Origin: Verticiella sediminum
Lineage (GTDB): Bacteria; Pseudomonadota; Gammaproteobacteria; Burkholderiales; Burkholderiaceae_B
Direction: 5' to 3'
Assembly (NCBI RefSeq): GCF_007558815.1
Contig: NZ_VLTJ01000029.1
Span: forward strand, 62,001 to 126,000
Length of the DNA: 64,000 bases
Shown in pieces: positions 52,624-62,999 of the stretch (the stretch's first letter is position 1; every line of letters starts with the position of its first letter). The notes beneath the pieces were generated by a model that made no database searches, was not told the origin of the DNA, and worked only from the letters and a program-made list of their open reading frames with translations. Made by a program: the position numbers and the translations under genes.

Positions 52624-55197
52624 TCAGAAAGAAAGCTGTGCGGAAAGCGAAATGCGTCGCTCGTCGCCGTACAACACGGTGCCGGGCGGAAAGCGCCGGC
52701 GTTCGTAGTACGCCTTGTCGAAGAGATTGCTCACGTTGAGCGCGAGCTTGAGTTGCTTGTCGTGGCCGATCGGCTTGTCCCAATACAGGCCCAGGTCGAC
52801 CAGGCCGTAGCCCGGGTTCCAGTTCGCCGTCGGCGGGCTGTCCGTGCCACCGCTCCACGGGCTGTGCACGCGCGACCATGCGCGCAGGCCCAGCCCCAGG
52901 CTGACCTCGCCGACGCCGGGCGCGCGGTAGAGACGGAACTTGTTCCAGATCGACAGGTTGTGGCGCGGCGTGTATTCGACGCTGTTGCCCAGGGCCGCCA
53001 CGCTGTCGGTGCGCAGGTACTTCGCTTGTGTATACGAGTAACCGAGCTGGGCCACCCAGCCGTCCATGATCTGCCCGGTCAGGCGCAGCTCGACGCCCTG
53101 GGCGCGGGTGAGGCCGGTCAGTCCGTAGCAGCGGTCCTCCGGGTCGGGCAGGTCGGGCCACGGCCTGGCAGGCTGTCCGGGTTCGCAGATCAGGCCTTCC
53201 TGCTCCGTCGCGACGTTCTTCTTCTCGACCCGGAACAGTGCGCCGGTGAACATCGCGGAACCCTCGAAGAGGTCGGCTTTCAGGCCAGCCTCGTACTGCA
53301 CGCCCTCCACCGGCCGGGTGATGTAGTTACCCTGCAGATCCAGATACGTCAGGCTCGGCTGGGGCAGGAAGGATTCGCCGTAGCTCGCGTAGACGGTCAC
53401 GGCAGGCGTGATGTCGTACATGGCCGCCAGTCGCGGCGACCAGCGCTGCACGGTGTTGGCCTCGCCGGTGGACGGCGCGCTGCGGTAGCGCGACCAGCCA
53501 GCACCCAGCATGAAGCGCGTGCGCCCGTCCGGCAGGTGCAGCATGTCCTGCAGGTAGAAGCTGGTGTCGGTGCGCGTAGCGGCGGGCACCAGCGGGTCTT
53601 CCCAGATCAGGAATTGATAGGGGTAGTCGGTGTAGACCGGGTCATGGATATTGATCGGGTCGACCGCATACGGCCCCGAACGCGATTGGCTCGCCACGGC
53701 GCGGCCGCTGGACGAACCTTCGCTGCGCCCGTAGCCCGCGCCGAGCAGCCAGTCGTGGCGCCAGTCGCCGTGGCGGGCGACGCCGGTGAAGTCCAGCGAG
53801 CCCGAATAGCTCTCGCCCTCGCTCTGGCGGCCGCTGACATAGCGCTTGACGTTGCCGTCGGCGTCGGGGCCTCCGGCGGCAGCGTCGGCGCGCGTGTTCT
53901 GCCACCACTGGTCGTAGCGCTGGTAGGTGGCGCCGCCGCGGATCTTCAGGGCTTCGCTGCGCGACCAGGTGGCGTCCCAGATCAGCGTATCGGTATTGCG
54001 CACCACGCGGTCGTTCAGGCTACCCCAGAAGAAGTCCCGGGGCACCGGGTAGTACTGGCCGGCCAGCGCGCCGCGCGAGATCATGAAGTTGTTTTCCTGC
54101 TCCGGCACCGAGCGCACGGCCATGCGTTCGTAGGTCAGCGTGGTGTCGAAATCGGCGTTCGGGCGCAGCGTGAAGGCCGCCATCGCGCTCTTGGGCTCGG
54201 ACCAGATGTGGTCCTGGTCGTCCTTGCGGTGCTTGTAGCTGCCCACCAGCCGGTACATGAGCCGGCCTTCGGCCTCCAGCGGTCCGGTCATGTCGACCAT
54301 GCCGCCATAGGAGCCCTTGTCGTCGGTTTCCATGCGCAGCACGTAGGCCGCCCGGGGCTGGGGCCGCTTGTATTGATAACTGATCACACCACCCGGTTCG
54401 GCCGAGCCGTAGTACAGGCCGGCCGGCCCGCGCAGCAGCTCGACCATCTCCAGGCTGTCGGTGCCGCGCAGCGTCCCGGCCGTGTCGCTGTAGCTCGGGA
54501 TGCCGTTGATCAGCGTCTGGCCGCTGGCGAAGCCCCGGATCTGGATCGCCCGGCTGTGGCCGCCGCCCGCATCGCTGTTGGAACTGTTGGTGGTGAGCCC
54601 GGCGAAGCCCTCGAGCGTGGCGAAGATGTCGGCGTCGCCGCGCTCTTGGATCATGTCGGAGGTCACCTGGTCCACGGAGAACGGCGTCTCGCGCGGCAGC
54701 AGGTCGGTCTTGGTGGCCGTGCTCGACGGCCGATCGGCCATGTAGGTCGGTACCTCGCCGGTGACGGTCACCGTGCCCAGCGTGACCGGCGCGGGGCCGA
54801 CCTCGGCCTGTGCCACGGGGCGCAGCGCGTAGCCGGCCGCGCCGCGCGGCACCGCCTCGTAACCGCTGCCGGCGAGCAGGCGCGCCAGGCCCTCCTCGAC
54901 CGTATAGCTGCCGCGCAGGCCATCGGTGCGCACTTGCGCGAGCGGGCCCGCGTCGAAGGCAATGCTGGCGCCGCTGGCCACGCTGAACCGATTGATGGCC
55001 TCGGCCAGCGGGCCCGCGGGAATGTCCACCGCGTGGCGTACCGGGTTGTTGCTAGCAGCGAACGCCGGCGCGGGCAGAACGCCGGCGCCGGCCAAGACTG
55101 CGCACAGCACGGTGGCAAGCGAAACGGCGGCGACGGAGCCGGGCGTGCTGCGCATGCCGCCCAGGCGCGCGCGAGCATGAAAGCGATGTCGGGACAT
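52624..55197 (-). CDS. TonB-dependent siderophore receptor with signalling domain
   Basis: The 857-residue outer-membrane receptor has a long signal peptide (to about residue 48) and an STN signalling domain (VDIPAGPLAEAINRFSVASG, LAGSGYEAVP). A plug domain (SVDQVTSDMIQERG, QIRGFASGQTLINGIPSYS, LLRGPAGLYYGSAEPGGVI) and a beta-barrel ending in SLSAQLSF with terminal Phe follow. The STN domain means it signals through the FecR-type anti-sigma factor encoded upstream. It imports a ferric siderophore by TonB energy. The 118-nt gap before it is the likely ECF-sigma promoter. Confidence 0.95.
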   Translation of the reverse strand: MSRHRFHARARLGGMRSTPGSVAAVSLATVLCAVLAGAGVLPAPAFAASNNPVRHAVDIPAGPLAEAINRFSVASGASIAFDAGPLAQVRTDGLRGSYTVEEGLARLLAGSGYEAVPRGAAGYALRPVAQAEVGPAPVTLGTVTVTGEVPTYMADRPSSTATKTDLLPRETPFSVDQVTSDMIQERGDADIFATLEGFAGLTTNSSNSDAGGGHSRAIQIRGFASGQTLINGIPSYSDTAGTLRGTDSLEMVELLRGPAGLYYGSAEPGGVISYQYKRPQPRAAYVLRMETDDKGSYGGMVDMTGPLEAEGRLMYRLVGSYKHRKDDQDHIWSEPKSAMAAFTLRPNADFDTTLTYERMAVRSVPEQENNFMISRGALAGQYYPVPRDFFWGSLNDRVVRNTDTLIWDATWSRSEALKIRGGATYQRYDQWWQNTRADAAAGGPDADGNVKRYVSGRQSEGESYSGSLDFTGVARHGDWRHDWLLGAGYGRSEGSSSGRAVASQSRSGPYAVDPINIHDPVYTDYPYQFLIWEDPLVPAATRTDTSFYLQDMLHLPDGRTRFMLGAGWSRYRSAPSTGEANTVQRWSPRLAAMYDITPAVTVYASYGESFLPQPSLTYLDLQGNYITRPVEGVQYEAGLKADLFEGSAMFTGALFRVEKKNVATEQEGLICEPGQPARPWPDLPDPEDRCYGLTGLTRAQGVELRLTGQIMDGWVAQLGYSYTQAKYLRTDSVAALGNSVEYTPRHNLSIWNKFRLYRAPGVGEVSLGLGLRAWSRVHSPWSGGTDSPPTANWNPGYGLVDLGLYWDKPIGHDKQLKLALNVSNLFDKAYYERRRFPPGTVLYGDERRISLSAQLSF

Positions 55198-55316
55198 GAC
55201 GAACCTGTTGTCTATGAAAGAAGGGATTCGTCCTGCAGGACACCCGGCCTGCCTGCAACCGGCAAAATGGGGAGGGATCGCGGCGGCGTGCATAGGTCGA
55301 CGGTGCTGGCCGGCGA

Positions 55317-56261
55317 TCAGCGCGAGACGATGCGAGTCCAGTAGCGCGTGCGCCGCTCGATGCGCAGCGGGAAGGCCGCGACGAGCAGCTCGAGCGCCGC
55401 GTCCGTATCCGCGAGCGGATACACCCCCGACACCCGCAGCCCGGCCGCTGCGGGCGCGCACCCCAGGTAGCCCGGGCGATAGGCCGCCAACACGGCGACC
55501 CAGTCGGCCAGCGGCGCATCCACCACGCTCAAGCGCCCGCTGCGCCAGACATCCTCGTCGCCGGCGGACGGCGTCAACAGCCCGCTCGCGCCCGCCGAGA
55601 ACGTCATCGCCGAACCTGCCGGCACCCGGCTCGACGCATCGAGCCCGGCCGGCTGCACGCGCACCGCATGGGACGACACGGCCACGCGCACGCGCCCCTG
55701 CGGCAGCACACGCACCACGAAGCGCGTGCCCAGCGGCTGCAGGCGCCCCGCCGGCGTGTCCACGAAGAAGGGGCGCGCATCCGGCCCGGTCTCGATCCAG
55801 AGCGCCCCGGCGCCCAGGACGAGCCGACGCTGCTGGGCGTCGTACCGCAGCTCGGCGTGCGTGCCGGCATCCAGGGCCAGGCGGGTGCCATCCGGCAGTA
55901 CGCGCTCGTGCCGCTCGCCCGTGGCCGTCCAGAGCAGCCCATCGTGCGGGGCGTAGGCCGAACCGCGCAATGCCAGCGCACTGCCGGCCAACCCGGCGCC
56001 CAGGCCGGCCAGCAGGCGCAAGGCGCCTCGACGCGTGCCGGCGCGCGCCAGCACCGCCGCTGCCACCGGCCCGGACAACGGCTCCAGCCGGCCGCTGAAC
56101 GCGAGCACGCGCTGCCAGGCGCGCTCGTGCGCCGGATCGGCCGCCAGCCAGCCGCGCCACTGTTCGAGCAGATCCGCATCGGACGCTCGCGGCAGCAAGG
56201 CGGCATACCAGCGCGCCGCTTCGCGGATGGCGCGTTCGTCCCGGCGCTCGTCTGCCGGCAT
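55317..56261 (-). CDS. FecR-type anti-sigma factor / signal transducer
   Basis: The 314-residue protein has the FecR layout: a cytoplasmic N-terminus (ARWYAALLPRASDADLLEQWRGWLAADPAHERAW is spread over residues 14-48), one membrane helix (ALRLLAGLGAGLAGSALALRG) and a periplasmic FecR domain (WTATGERHERVLPDG, FFVDTPAGRLQPLGTRFVVRV). It relays receptor occupancy to the ECF sigma factor. Its start is 2 nt after the sigma-factor stop. Confidence 0.94.
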   Translation of the reverse strand: MPADERRDERAIREAARWYAALLPRASDADLLEQWRGWLAADPAHERAWQRVLAFSGRLEPLSGPVAAAVLARAGTRRGALRLLAGLGAGLAGSALALRGSAYAPHDGLLWTATGERHERVLPDGTRLALDAGTHAELRYDAQQRRLVLGAGALWIETGPDARPFFVDTPAGRLQPLGTRFVVRVLPQGRVRVAVSSHAVRVQPAGLDASSRVPAGSAMTFSAGASGLLTPSAGDEDVWRSGRLSVVDAPLADWVAVLAAYRPGYLGCAPAAAGLRVSGVYPLADTDAALELLVAAFPLRIERRTRYWTRIVSR

Positions 56262-56263
56262 GC

Positions 56264-56770
56264 TCAATCCATCAGCAGGCAGCAGTGCGCTACCGCGGTG
56301 GCCACATGGTTCTGCACGGTGCGCACCGAAACCCCCAGGCGCTCGGCGATCTGCGGATAGGCCAGGCCGTCGAAATGCGCGAGCAGGAAAGCCTGCTTCA
56401 CCTTGCGGCCCAGGCCGTCGAGCATCGCATCCAGTTCGGTCAGGCGTTCGCACATGACAGCCTGGACCTCGGCCGACGGCACCCGCTCCTCGGGCAGGCT
56501 GGCCAGCACCTCCAGGTAGGCCAGCTCGATGGCGCGCCGGCGATGGAAATTGGCCACCAGACGCCGCGCCACGGTCGCCAGGTAGGCGCGCGGCTCGCGC
56601 AACTGCGCATCCACGCGCGCCCGCAGCACGCGCACGAAAGTGTCGTGGGCCACGTCCTCGGCATCGTGACTGCTCGGCAGGTTGCGCCTGAGCCAGGTGC
56701 GCAGCCAGTCGTGGTGCTGCACATAGAGCACGGCCCCGAAGTCGGGCGCGGAGGAGTCGAGTCTGGACAT
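56264..56770 (-). CDS. FecI-type ECF sigma factor
   Basis: This 168-residue sigma-70 family protein has region 2 (LRTWLRRNLPSSHDAEDVAHDTFVRVLRA) and region 4 (LLAHFDGLAYPQIAERLGVSVRTVQNHVATA). It should direct RNA polymerase to the receptor operon when signalled by the FecR protein. A Fur-box-like sequence lies 36 nt upstream, so iron repression is expected. Confidence 0.95.
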   Translation of the reverse strand: MSRLDSSAPDFGAVLYVQHHDWLRTWLRRNLPSSHDAEDVAHDTFVRVLRARVDAQLREPRAYLATVARRLVANFHRRRAIELAYLEVLASLPEERVPSAEVQAVMCERLTELDAMLDGLGRKVKQAFLLAHFDGLAYPQIAERLGVSVRTVQNHVATAVAHCCLLMD

Positions 56771-56805
56771 GGGTCAGCGCCGGCCAGGGCCAGCGCAATG
56801 ATGTA

Positions 56806-56824
56806 AATGATAATGAATATCGTT
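56806..56824 (-). promoter_or_regulatory. Fur box upstream of the ECF sigma gene
   Basis: The 19-nt AATGATAATGAATATCGTT closely follows the GATAATGATAATCATTATC consensus; the core TGATAAT is exact and the inverted half differs at two positions. It stands in an AT-rich island in otherwise very G+C-rich DNA, 36 nt before the sigma-factor start codon. Confidence 0.8.
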
Positions 56825-57001
56825 ACATGATATCGGCAGGCGCATCGGCTGGCAATCGAAAGCAATCGGCCGAGGCGGCGCTCGGGGCAGCCTGCCGGAC
56901 GTTCGTGCAGACGTCCCGCGCCGGCTTGCGTGCGACAATGCCCTCCCCCCGCCTGCGTGACGCGGCCGGATGCACGTGCGGCGGGCCAGACAGGAGACGC
57001 G

Positions 57002-57964
57002 ATGCCCGCCCCGACCATGAGCGCGAAGGAATGGTCCCTGCTTTGTGGACTGTCCCTGCTGTGGGGTGCGTCCTTCTTCTTCACCGGCGTCGCAGTCCAG
57101 GAACTGCCCCCGCTCACCATCGTGCTGCTGCGCGTCGGGCTGGGCGCACTGACACTCTATGCGGTGCTGCGCGCAAGCGGCGGTACGCTGCCGGGCGACG
57201 CGCGGGCGTGGCGCGACCTGGCGGTGCTCGGTGTCATCAACAGCGCCTTGCCGTTCACGCTGATCGTCTGGGGCCAGACCCAGATCCCGAGCGGCCTGGC
57301 CTCCATTCTGAACGCCACCACGCCGCTGTTCGGCGTGCTCGCCGCCCACCTCTGCACCCAGGACGAAAGGATCACGTCGAATCGGCTGGCGGGTGTCGTC
57401 ATCGGCTTTGCCGGCGTGGCGCTGATGGTGGGCGCCGGCGCGCTGCGCGGCGGCGACGCCCCGGTCGCGGGCCAGCTCGCCATCCTGGGCGCGGCCTGCT
57501 CCTATGCGATCGCCGGCGTGTATGCGCGGCGCCTGCGGCGCTACGGGCTCGCGCCCATGGTCGCCGCGACCGGCCAGATCGCCTGCGCCACGCTGATCCT
57601 GCTGCCCCTCGCGCTGCTCGTGGAGCGCCCTTGGCAATACGCCATGCCGGGCGCCGCCACCTGGTTCGCCGTAGCCGGCTCGGCCGTGCTGTCCACCGCA
57701 CTGGCGTACGTGATCTATTTCCGCCTCATCGCCACCGCCGGCGCGACCAACATCCTGCTCGTGACCTTTCTCGTGCCCGTCAGCGCCATTCTGCTGGGCT
57801 GGCTGGTGCTGGGCGAACGGCTGGAGCCGCGCCACTTCCTGGGCATGGCGCTGATCGCCGGCGGTCTCGCCGCCCTGGATGGCCGCCTGCTGCGCCGGCG
57901 CCGCGGCGCCCCGCTCAGTGTTGGTGGAAGCGGCACTGACCGTGGTCGGCCAGGATCTCGATGA
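57002..57964 (+). CDS. EamA/DMT-family transporter
   Basis: The 320-residue protein has ten predicted helices in two EamA repeats (LLCGLSLLWGASFFFTGVAV at the start; SALPFTLIVWGQTQIPSGLASILNATTP mid-protein, and its counterpart near TNILLVTFLVPVSAILLGWLVLGE). It probably exports metabolites or amino acids. CAGGAG precedes the ATG. The last 50 nt overlap the convergent MerR gene, so the 16-residue polar tail is encoded antisense to the regulator's C-terminus. Confidence 0.9.
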   Translation: MPAPTMSAKEWSLLCGLSLLWGASFFFTGVAVQELPPLTIVLLRVGLGALTLYAVLRASGGTLPGDARAWRDLAVLGVINSALPFTLIVWGQTQIPSGLASILNATTPLFGVLAAHLCTQDERITSNRLAGVVIGFAGVALMVGAGALRGGDAPVAGQLAILGAACSYAIAGVYARRLRRYGLAPMVAATGQIACATLILLPLALLVERPWQYAMPGAATWFAVAGSAVLSTALAYVIYFRLIATAGATNILLVTFLVPVSAILLGWLVLGERLEPRHFLGMALIAGGLAALDGRLLRRRRGAPLSVGGSGTDRGRPGSR

Positions 57965-58337
57965 CCCGGCAGTCGCCCACCTCGCCGTGCGCGCAGCCGC
58001 GCAGCATGCGTTCCAGCTCGGCCGCCAGCGACTGCAGGCTGGCGATCTTGGCGCGCACCTCGACCAGGCGCTCGCTCGCGATGGCGTCCGCCGCCGCGCA
58101 CGACTGGTGAGGATCGTCCTGCAGGGCGAGCAGCGCGCGGATGGCGTCCAGTTCGAAGCCGAGTTCGCGCGAGTGGCGGATGAAGGCCAGTCGCCGCACT
58201 TCGTCCTGGCCATAGCTGCGCCGGTTGCCCTCGGTGCGGCCGATACCCGGCATGAGGCCGATCTGCTCGTAATAGCGAATCGTCGGCACCTTGACCCCGC
58301 TGATGCGGGCGGCCTCGCCGATCGAATAAGTGTGCAT
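57915..58337 (-). CDS. MerR-family heavy-metal regulator (CadR/PbrR/ZntR type)
   Basis: The 140-residue regulator has the MerR helix-turn-helix (YSIGEAARISGVKVPTIRYYEQ, split at residues 4-25) and a dimerisation helix. The metal ligands are C80, C115 and C123 (with H117), the spacing used for Cd/Pb/Zn. An extra C135 and His-containing tail CRFHQH resemble CadR. It is divergent from a P-type ATPase and should twist the overlong-spacer promoter to induce it. Confidence 0.92.
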   Translation of the reverse strand: MHTYSIGEAARISGVKVPTIRYYEQIGLMPGIGRTEGNRRSYGQDEVRRLAFIRHSRELGFELDAIRALLALQDDPHQSCAAADAIASERLVEVRAKIASLQSLAAELERMLRGCAHGEVGDCRVIEILADHGQCRFHQH

Positions 58338-58345
58338 CACAGGGC

Positions 58346-58376
58346 TTGCTCCTCTAGTCGCTAGAGGACCTAAGCT
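58346..58376 (+). promoter_or_regulatory. MerR-type promoter/operator of the P-type ATPase
   Basis: A -35-like TTGCTC and -10-like TAAGCT are separated by 19 bp. The spacer holds the dyad CCTCTAG-tcg-CTAGAGG (58351-58367). The overlong spacer with a central dyad is the hallmark of MerR-activated promoters. Confidence 0.85.
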
Positions 58377-58437
58377 TACTTCACATCAGGGCCTGTCAAC
58401 GGGCGCATGCCGCGCCGCAGGCCGTGGAGTACGAACG

Positions 58438-60732
<2,295 letters not shown>

Positions 60733-60798
60733 CATCGCGCCGCCCGGCACCGGCATCGCCGCCTTGCGGGCCGGTGCGCGCCATGCCGGTGCCGAACG

Positions 60799-60817
60799 GG
60801 CCCGCGCAGCGCGGGCC
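60799..60817. terminator. Hairpin between convergent ATPase and LysR genes
   Basis: Perfect 8-bp arms GGCCCGCG and CGCGGGCC with a 3-nt loop lie between two converging genes. It has no T-run; a bidirectional role is plausible but weakly supported. Confidence 0.4.
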
Positions 60818-60828
60818 GCGCCCAGGCG

Positions 60829-61743
60829 CTAGGCGCGGGTTGCCGACGGGGCCCTCGATCTGTCGTGGGGATGGAGCTCGGCGGCCAGCTCGAGCCAGGC
60901 CCGCGCCGCCGCCGGCACATAGGCGCCGCGCCGCCACACCAGGGCCATCGCCCACTCGGTGCCAGGCTCGTCCAGCAGCACCGGACGAATGCCCGTGTGC
61001 TTGCGCTGCTGCGCCAGCATGCGCGGCAGGAACGCAACGCCCAGCCTGGCCGCCACCAGCTCGATCATGAAATCGACCTGGCTGCTGCGCGCCGCGATGC
61101 GCGGTTCGAAGCCGGCACGGCGGCAGGCTTCGAGAATGATCCGGTGCAGCGCGAAGCCGCTTTCGAACATCAGGAAGGGGGTGTCGCGCAGACCGTCCAG
61201 GGTCACGCGCCGGCGCCGCGCCAGCCCATGCGCTTCGGGCAGCAGCGCCACCAGTGGCTCGTGGCGCACCGGCTGGACCTCGAACTCCCCGGACGTGGGC
61301 AGCAGCGCGCCCGCCACGTCCACCTCGCCCGCGCGCAGCAGATCCTCGAGCTGGTCGCTGCCATGCTCGACCAGCCGGATCTCGATCTCCGGATAGCGCT
61401 GCCGGTACGCGGCGAAGAGCGGGGCGAACAGCGTACTGCTGCCGATGGGCGGCAGACCCAACCGCAGCAGCCCGCGCTTCAGGCCACGGATCTCGTCGAG
61501 TTCGGCGAGCAGGTCCTCGCGATCGGCCAGGAGCTTGACGCCGCGCCGATACACCACCTCGCCCGCCGCGGTCAGCACGCTGCGATGGCCGATCCGGTCG
61601 AGCAGCGGCACGCCGATCTCGTCCTCGAGCTGGCGCACGGCCTTGCTCACCGCGGACTGGCTGGCGAACACGGTTTTGGCGGCCTGCGAAAAGCCGCCCT
61701 GGCGCACGACCTCGACAAAAGCACGCAGGGTACGAAATTCCAT
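60829..61743 (-). CDS. LysR-family regulator, CidR-like
   Basis: The 304-residue LysR protein has the winged helix (MEFRTLRAFVEVVRQGG, then AAKTVFASQSAVSKAVRQLE) and an effector domain (RLGLPPIGSSTLFAPLFAAY). It is divergent from the LrgA/LrgB genes with 77 nt between starts, an arrangement matching cidR-cidAB. It probably activates them in response to a metabolite; acetate is the signal in Gram-positive relatives. Confidence 0.92.
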   Translation of the reverse strand: MEFRTLRAFVEVVRQGGFSQAAKTVFASQSAVSKAVRQLEDEIGVPLLDRIGHRSVLTAAGEVVYRRGVKLLADREDLLAELDEIRGLKRGLLRLGLPPIGSSTLFAPLFAAYRQRYPEIEIRLVEHGSDQLEDLLRAGEVDVAGALLPTSGEFEVQPVRHEPLVALLPEAHGLARRRRVTLDGLRDTPFLMFESGFALHRIILEACRRAGFEPRIAARSSQVDFMIELVAARLGVAFLPRMLAQQRKHTGIRPVLLDEPGTEWAMALVWRRGAYVPAAARAWLELAAELHPHDRSRAPSATRA

Positions 61744-61820
61744 GGTTATTCGATTATCGACTTAAATCTATTCGAACAATTCGCTTTCCTCATGCTGCCC
61801 CGGATTATAGAGTGGCACGC
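61744..61820. promoter_or_regulatory. Divergent LysR / lrgA promoter region
   Basis: This is an AT-rich gap with repeated ATTCGA-type elements (ATTCGATTATCGACTTAAAT, then TATTCGAACAATTCG), which is unusual for this G+C-rich DNA. It is a likely LysR-binding region for both directions. Confidence 0.45.
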
Positions 61821-62303
61821 ATGCATACACCGTCAAGCCCCGCGCGCCAGGTGCCGAACCGCACTCAGGTGCCGCCTTCGGATCGCCCCGGCCCCGTCAC
61901 GCAGACGGCCGCAGCGCCGGCGCCGCGCCGCCATCCGCTGCTGCAACTGGGCTTCGTCGCGCTGTTCTGGCTGGCAGGCGAAGGCATCGGGCGCGCCACC
62001 GGCCTGCCGCTGCCGGGCGGCGTGATCGGCCTGGGCCTGCTGCTCGTGCTGCTGGCCAGCGGGCGGCTGGCGCTCGCGAACGTCAAGCGTGGCGCGGAAT
62101 GGCTGCTCGCCGACATGCTGCTCTTTTTCGTGCCCGCGGTGCTCGCCGTGCTGGATCACCGGGATTTCTTCGGTCTGCTCGGCCTGAAGATCCTTTTCGT
62201 CATCCTCGCCAGCACCACCGCCGTCATGCTCGTCACCGCCTGGGTGGTCGAGCGCTGCCATCGCTGGAGACTGCAACGTGTCCCTGCATCCGGCGTTCGT
62301 TGA
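61821..62303 (+). CDS. CidA/LrgA-family membrane protein
   Basis: About 160 residues long. A 35-residue Pro-rich leader is followed by four membrane helices with the LrgA pattern (LLQLGFVALFWLAGEGIGR, LPLPGGVIGLGLLLVLLAS, LLADMLLFFVPAVLAVLDH). The family forms holin-like or small-metabolite transport complexes with LrgB. A GTG at 61812 is an alternative start. Its end overlaps the LrgB start by 26 nt. Confidence 0.9.
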   Translation: MHTPSSPARQVPNRTQVPPSDRPGPVTQTAAAPAPRRHPLLQLGFVALFWLAGEGIGRATGLPLPGGVIGLGLLLVLLASGRLALANVKRGAEWLLADMLLFFVPAVLAVLDHRDFFGLLGLKILFVILASTTAVMLVTAWVVERCHRWRLQRVPASGVR

Positions 62304-62988
62304 AGGGCTGTTCCAGGCGCTCTTCTGGTCCGCGCTCACCATCGGCCTGTACGGCGCGGCCAAGCGCGTCCACCGGCGCTGGCCGCGCTGGTGGCTGATG
62401 CCGCTGAGCATCACCCCGCTGCTGGTGGGCCTGGTGCTGTTCGGCATCCATGCGAGCTACCGCGAGTACATCCATGCCACGGGTTGGCTGCTCATTCTGC
62501 TCGGCCCGGCCACGGTCGCCTTTGCCGTGCCCATCTACGAGCAGCGCCGGCTCATCCGCGCGCAATGGCCCGTGCTGCTCGTCGGCGTGCTCGCGGGCAG
62601 CCTCACCGCCATGGTCTCGAGCTGGGGCTTTGCCACCCTGGCCGGCCTGGACGATACCCTGCGCGTGAGCCTGGTGCCGCGCTCGCTCAGCACGCCCTTT
62701 GCCATGGCCGTGTCCGCCGACATCGGCGGCGTGCCCGATCTCACGGCCATCTTCGTCGTGGTCACCGGCATTGCCGGGGCCGTCATTGGCGATATCATGC
62801 TCACGCGGCTGCGGCTGGAGTCGGCGATCGCGCGCGGCGCCCTCTTCGGCGTCGGCGCGCACGGCGCCGGCACCGCCCGCGCCCACCAGCTCGGCCGGAC
62901 AGAAGGCGCGGTGGCCGGGCTGGTCATGGTGATGGTGGGTTTGGCCAACGTCCTTGCCGCGCCCTTGTTGGCACAATGGCTTAGATAG
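62278..62988 (+). CDS. CidB/LrgB-family membrane protein
   Basis: The 236-residue protein has seven or so helices and the LrgB core (LVPRSLSTPFAMAVSADIGG, GIAGAVIGDIMLTRLRLES, GALFGVGAHGAGTARAHQLG). It starts at GTG with GGAG 8 nt upstream. With the LrgA partner it is implicated in murein-hydrolase control and in pyruvate or glycolate-like transport in other bacteria. Confidence 0.92.
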   Translation: MSLHPAFVEGLFQALFWSALTIGLYGAAKRVHRRWPRWWLMPLSITPLLVGLVLFGIHASYREYIHATGWLLILLGPATVAFAVPIYEQRRLIRAQWPVLLVGVLAGSLTAMVSSWGFATLAGLDDTLRVSLVPRSLSTPFAMAVSADIGGVPDLTAIFVVVTGIAGAVIGDIMLTRLRLESAIARGALFGVGAHGAGTARAHQLGRTEGAVAGLVMVMVGLANVLAAPLLAQWLR

Positions 62989-62999
62989 GAGATCGTCGC

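Noticed and set aside
52753-55344. 863-residue open frame on the plus strand
   Set aside because: It is antisense to the TonB receptor, whose signal, STN, plug and barrel features are unmistakable. The composition (Gly/Arg/Val/His-rich, no domains) is that of a G+C-driven shadow frame.
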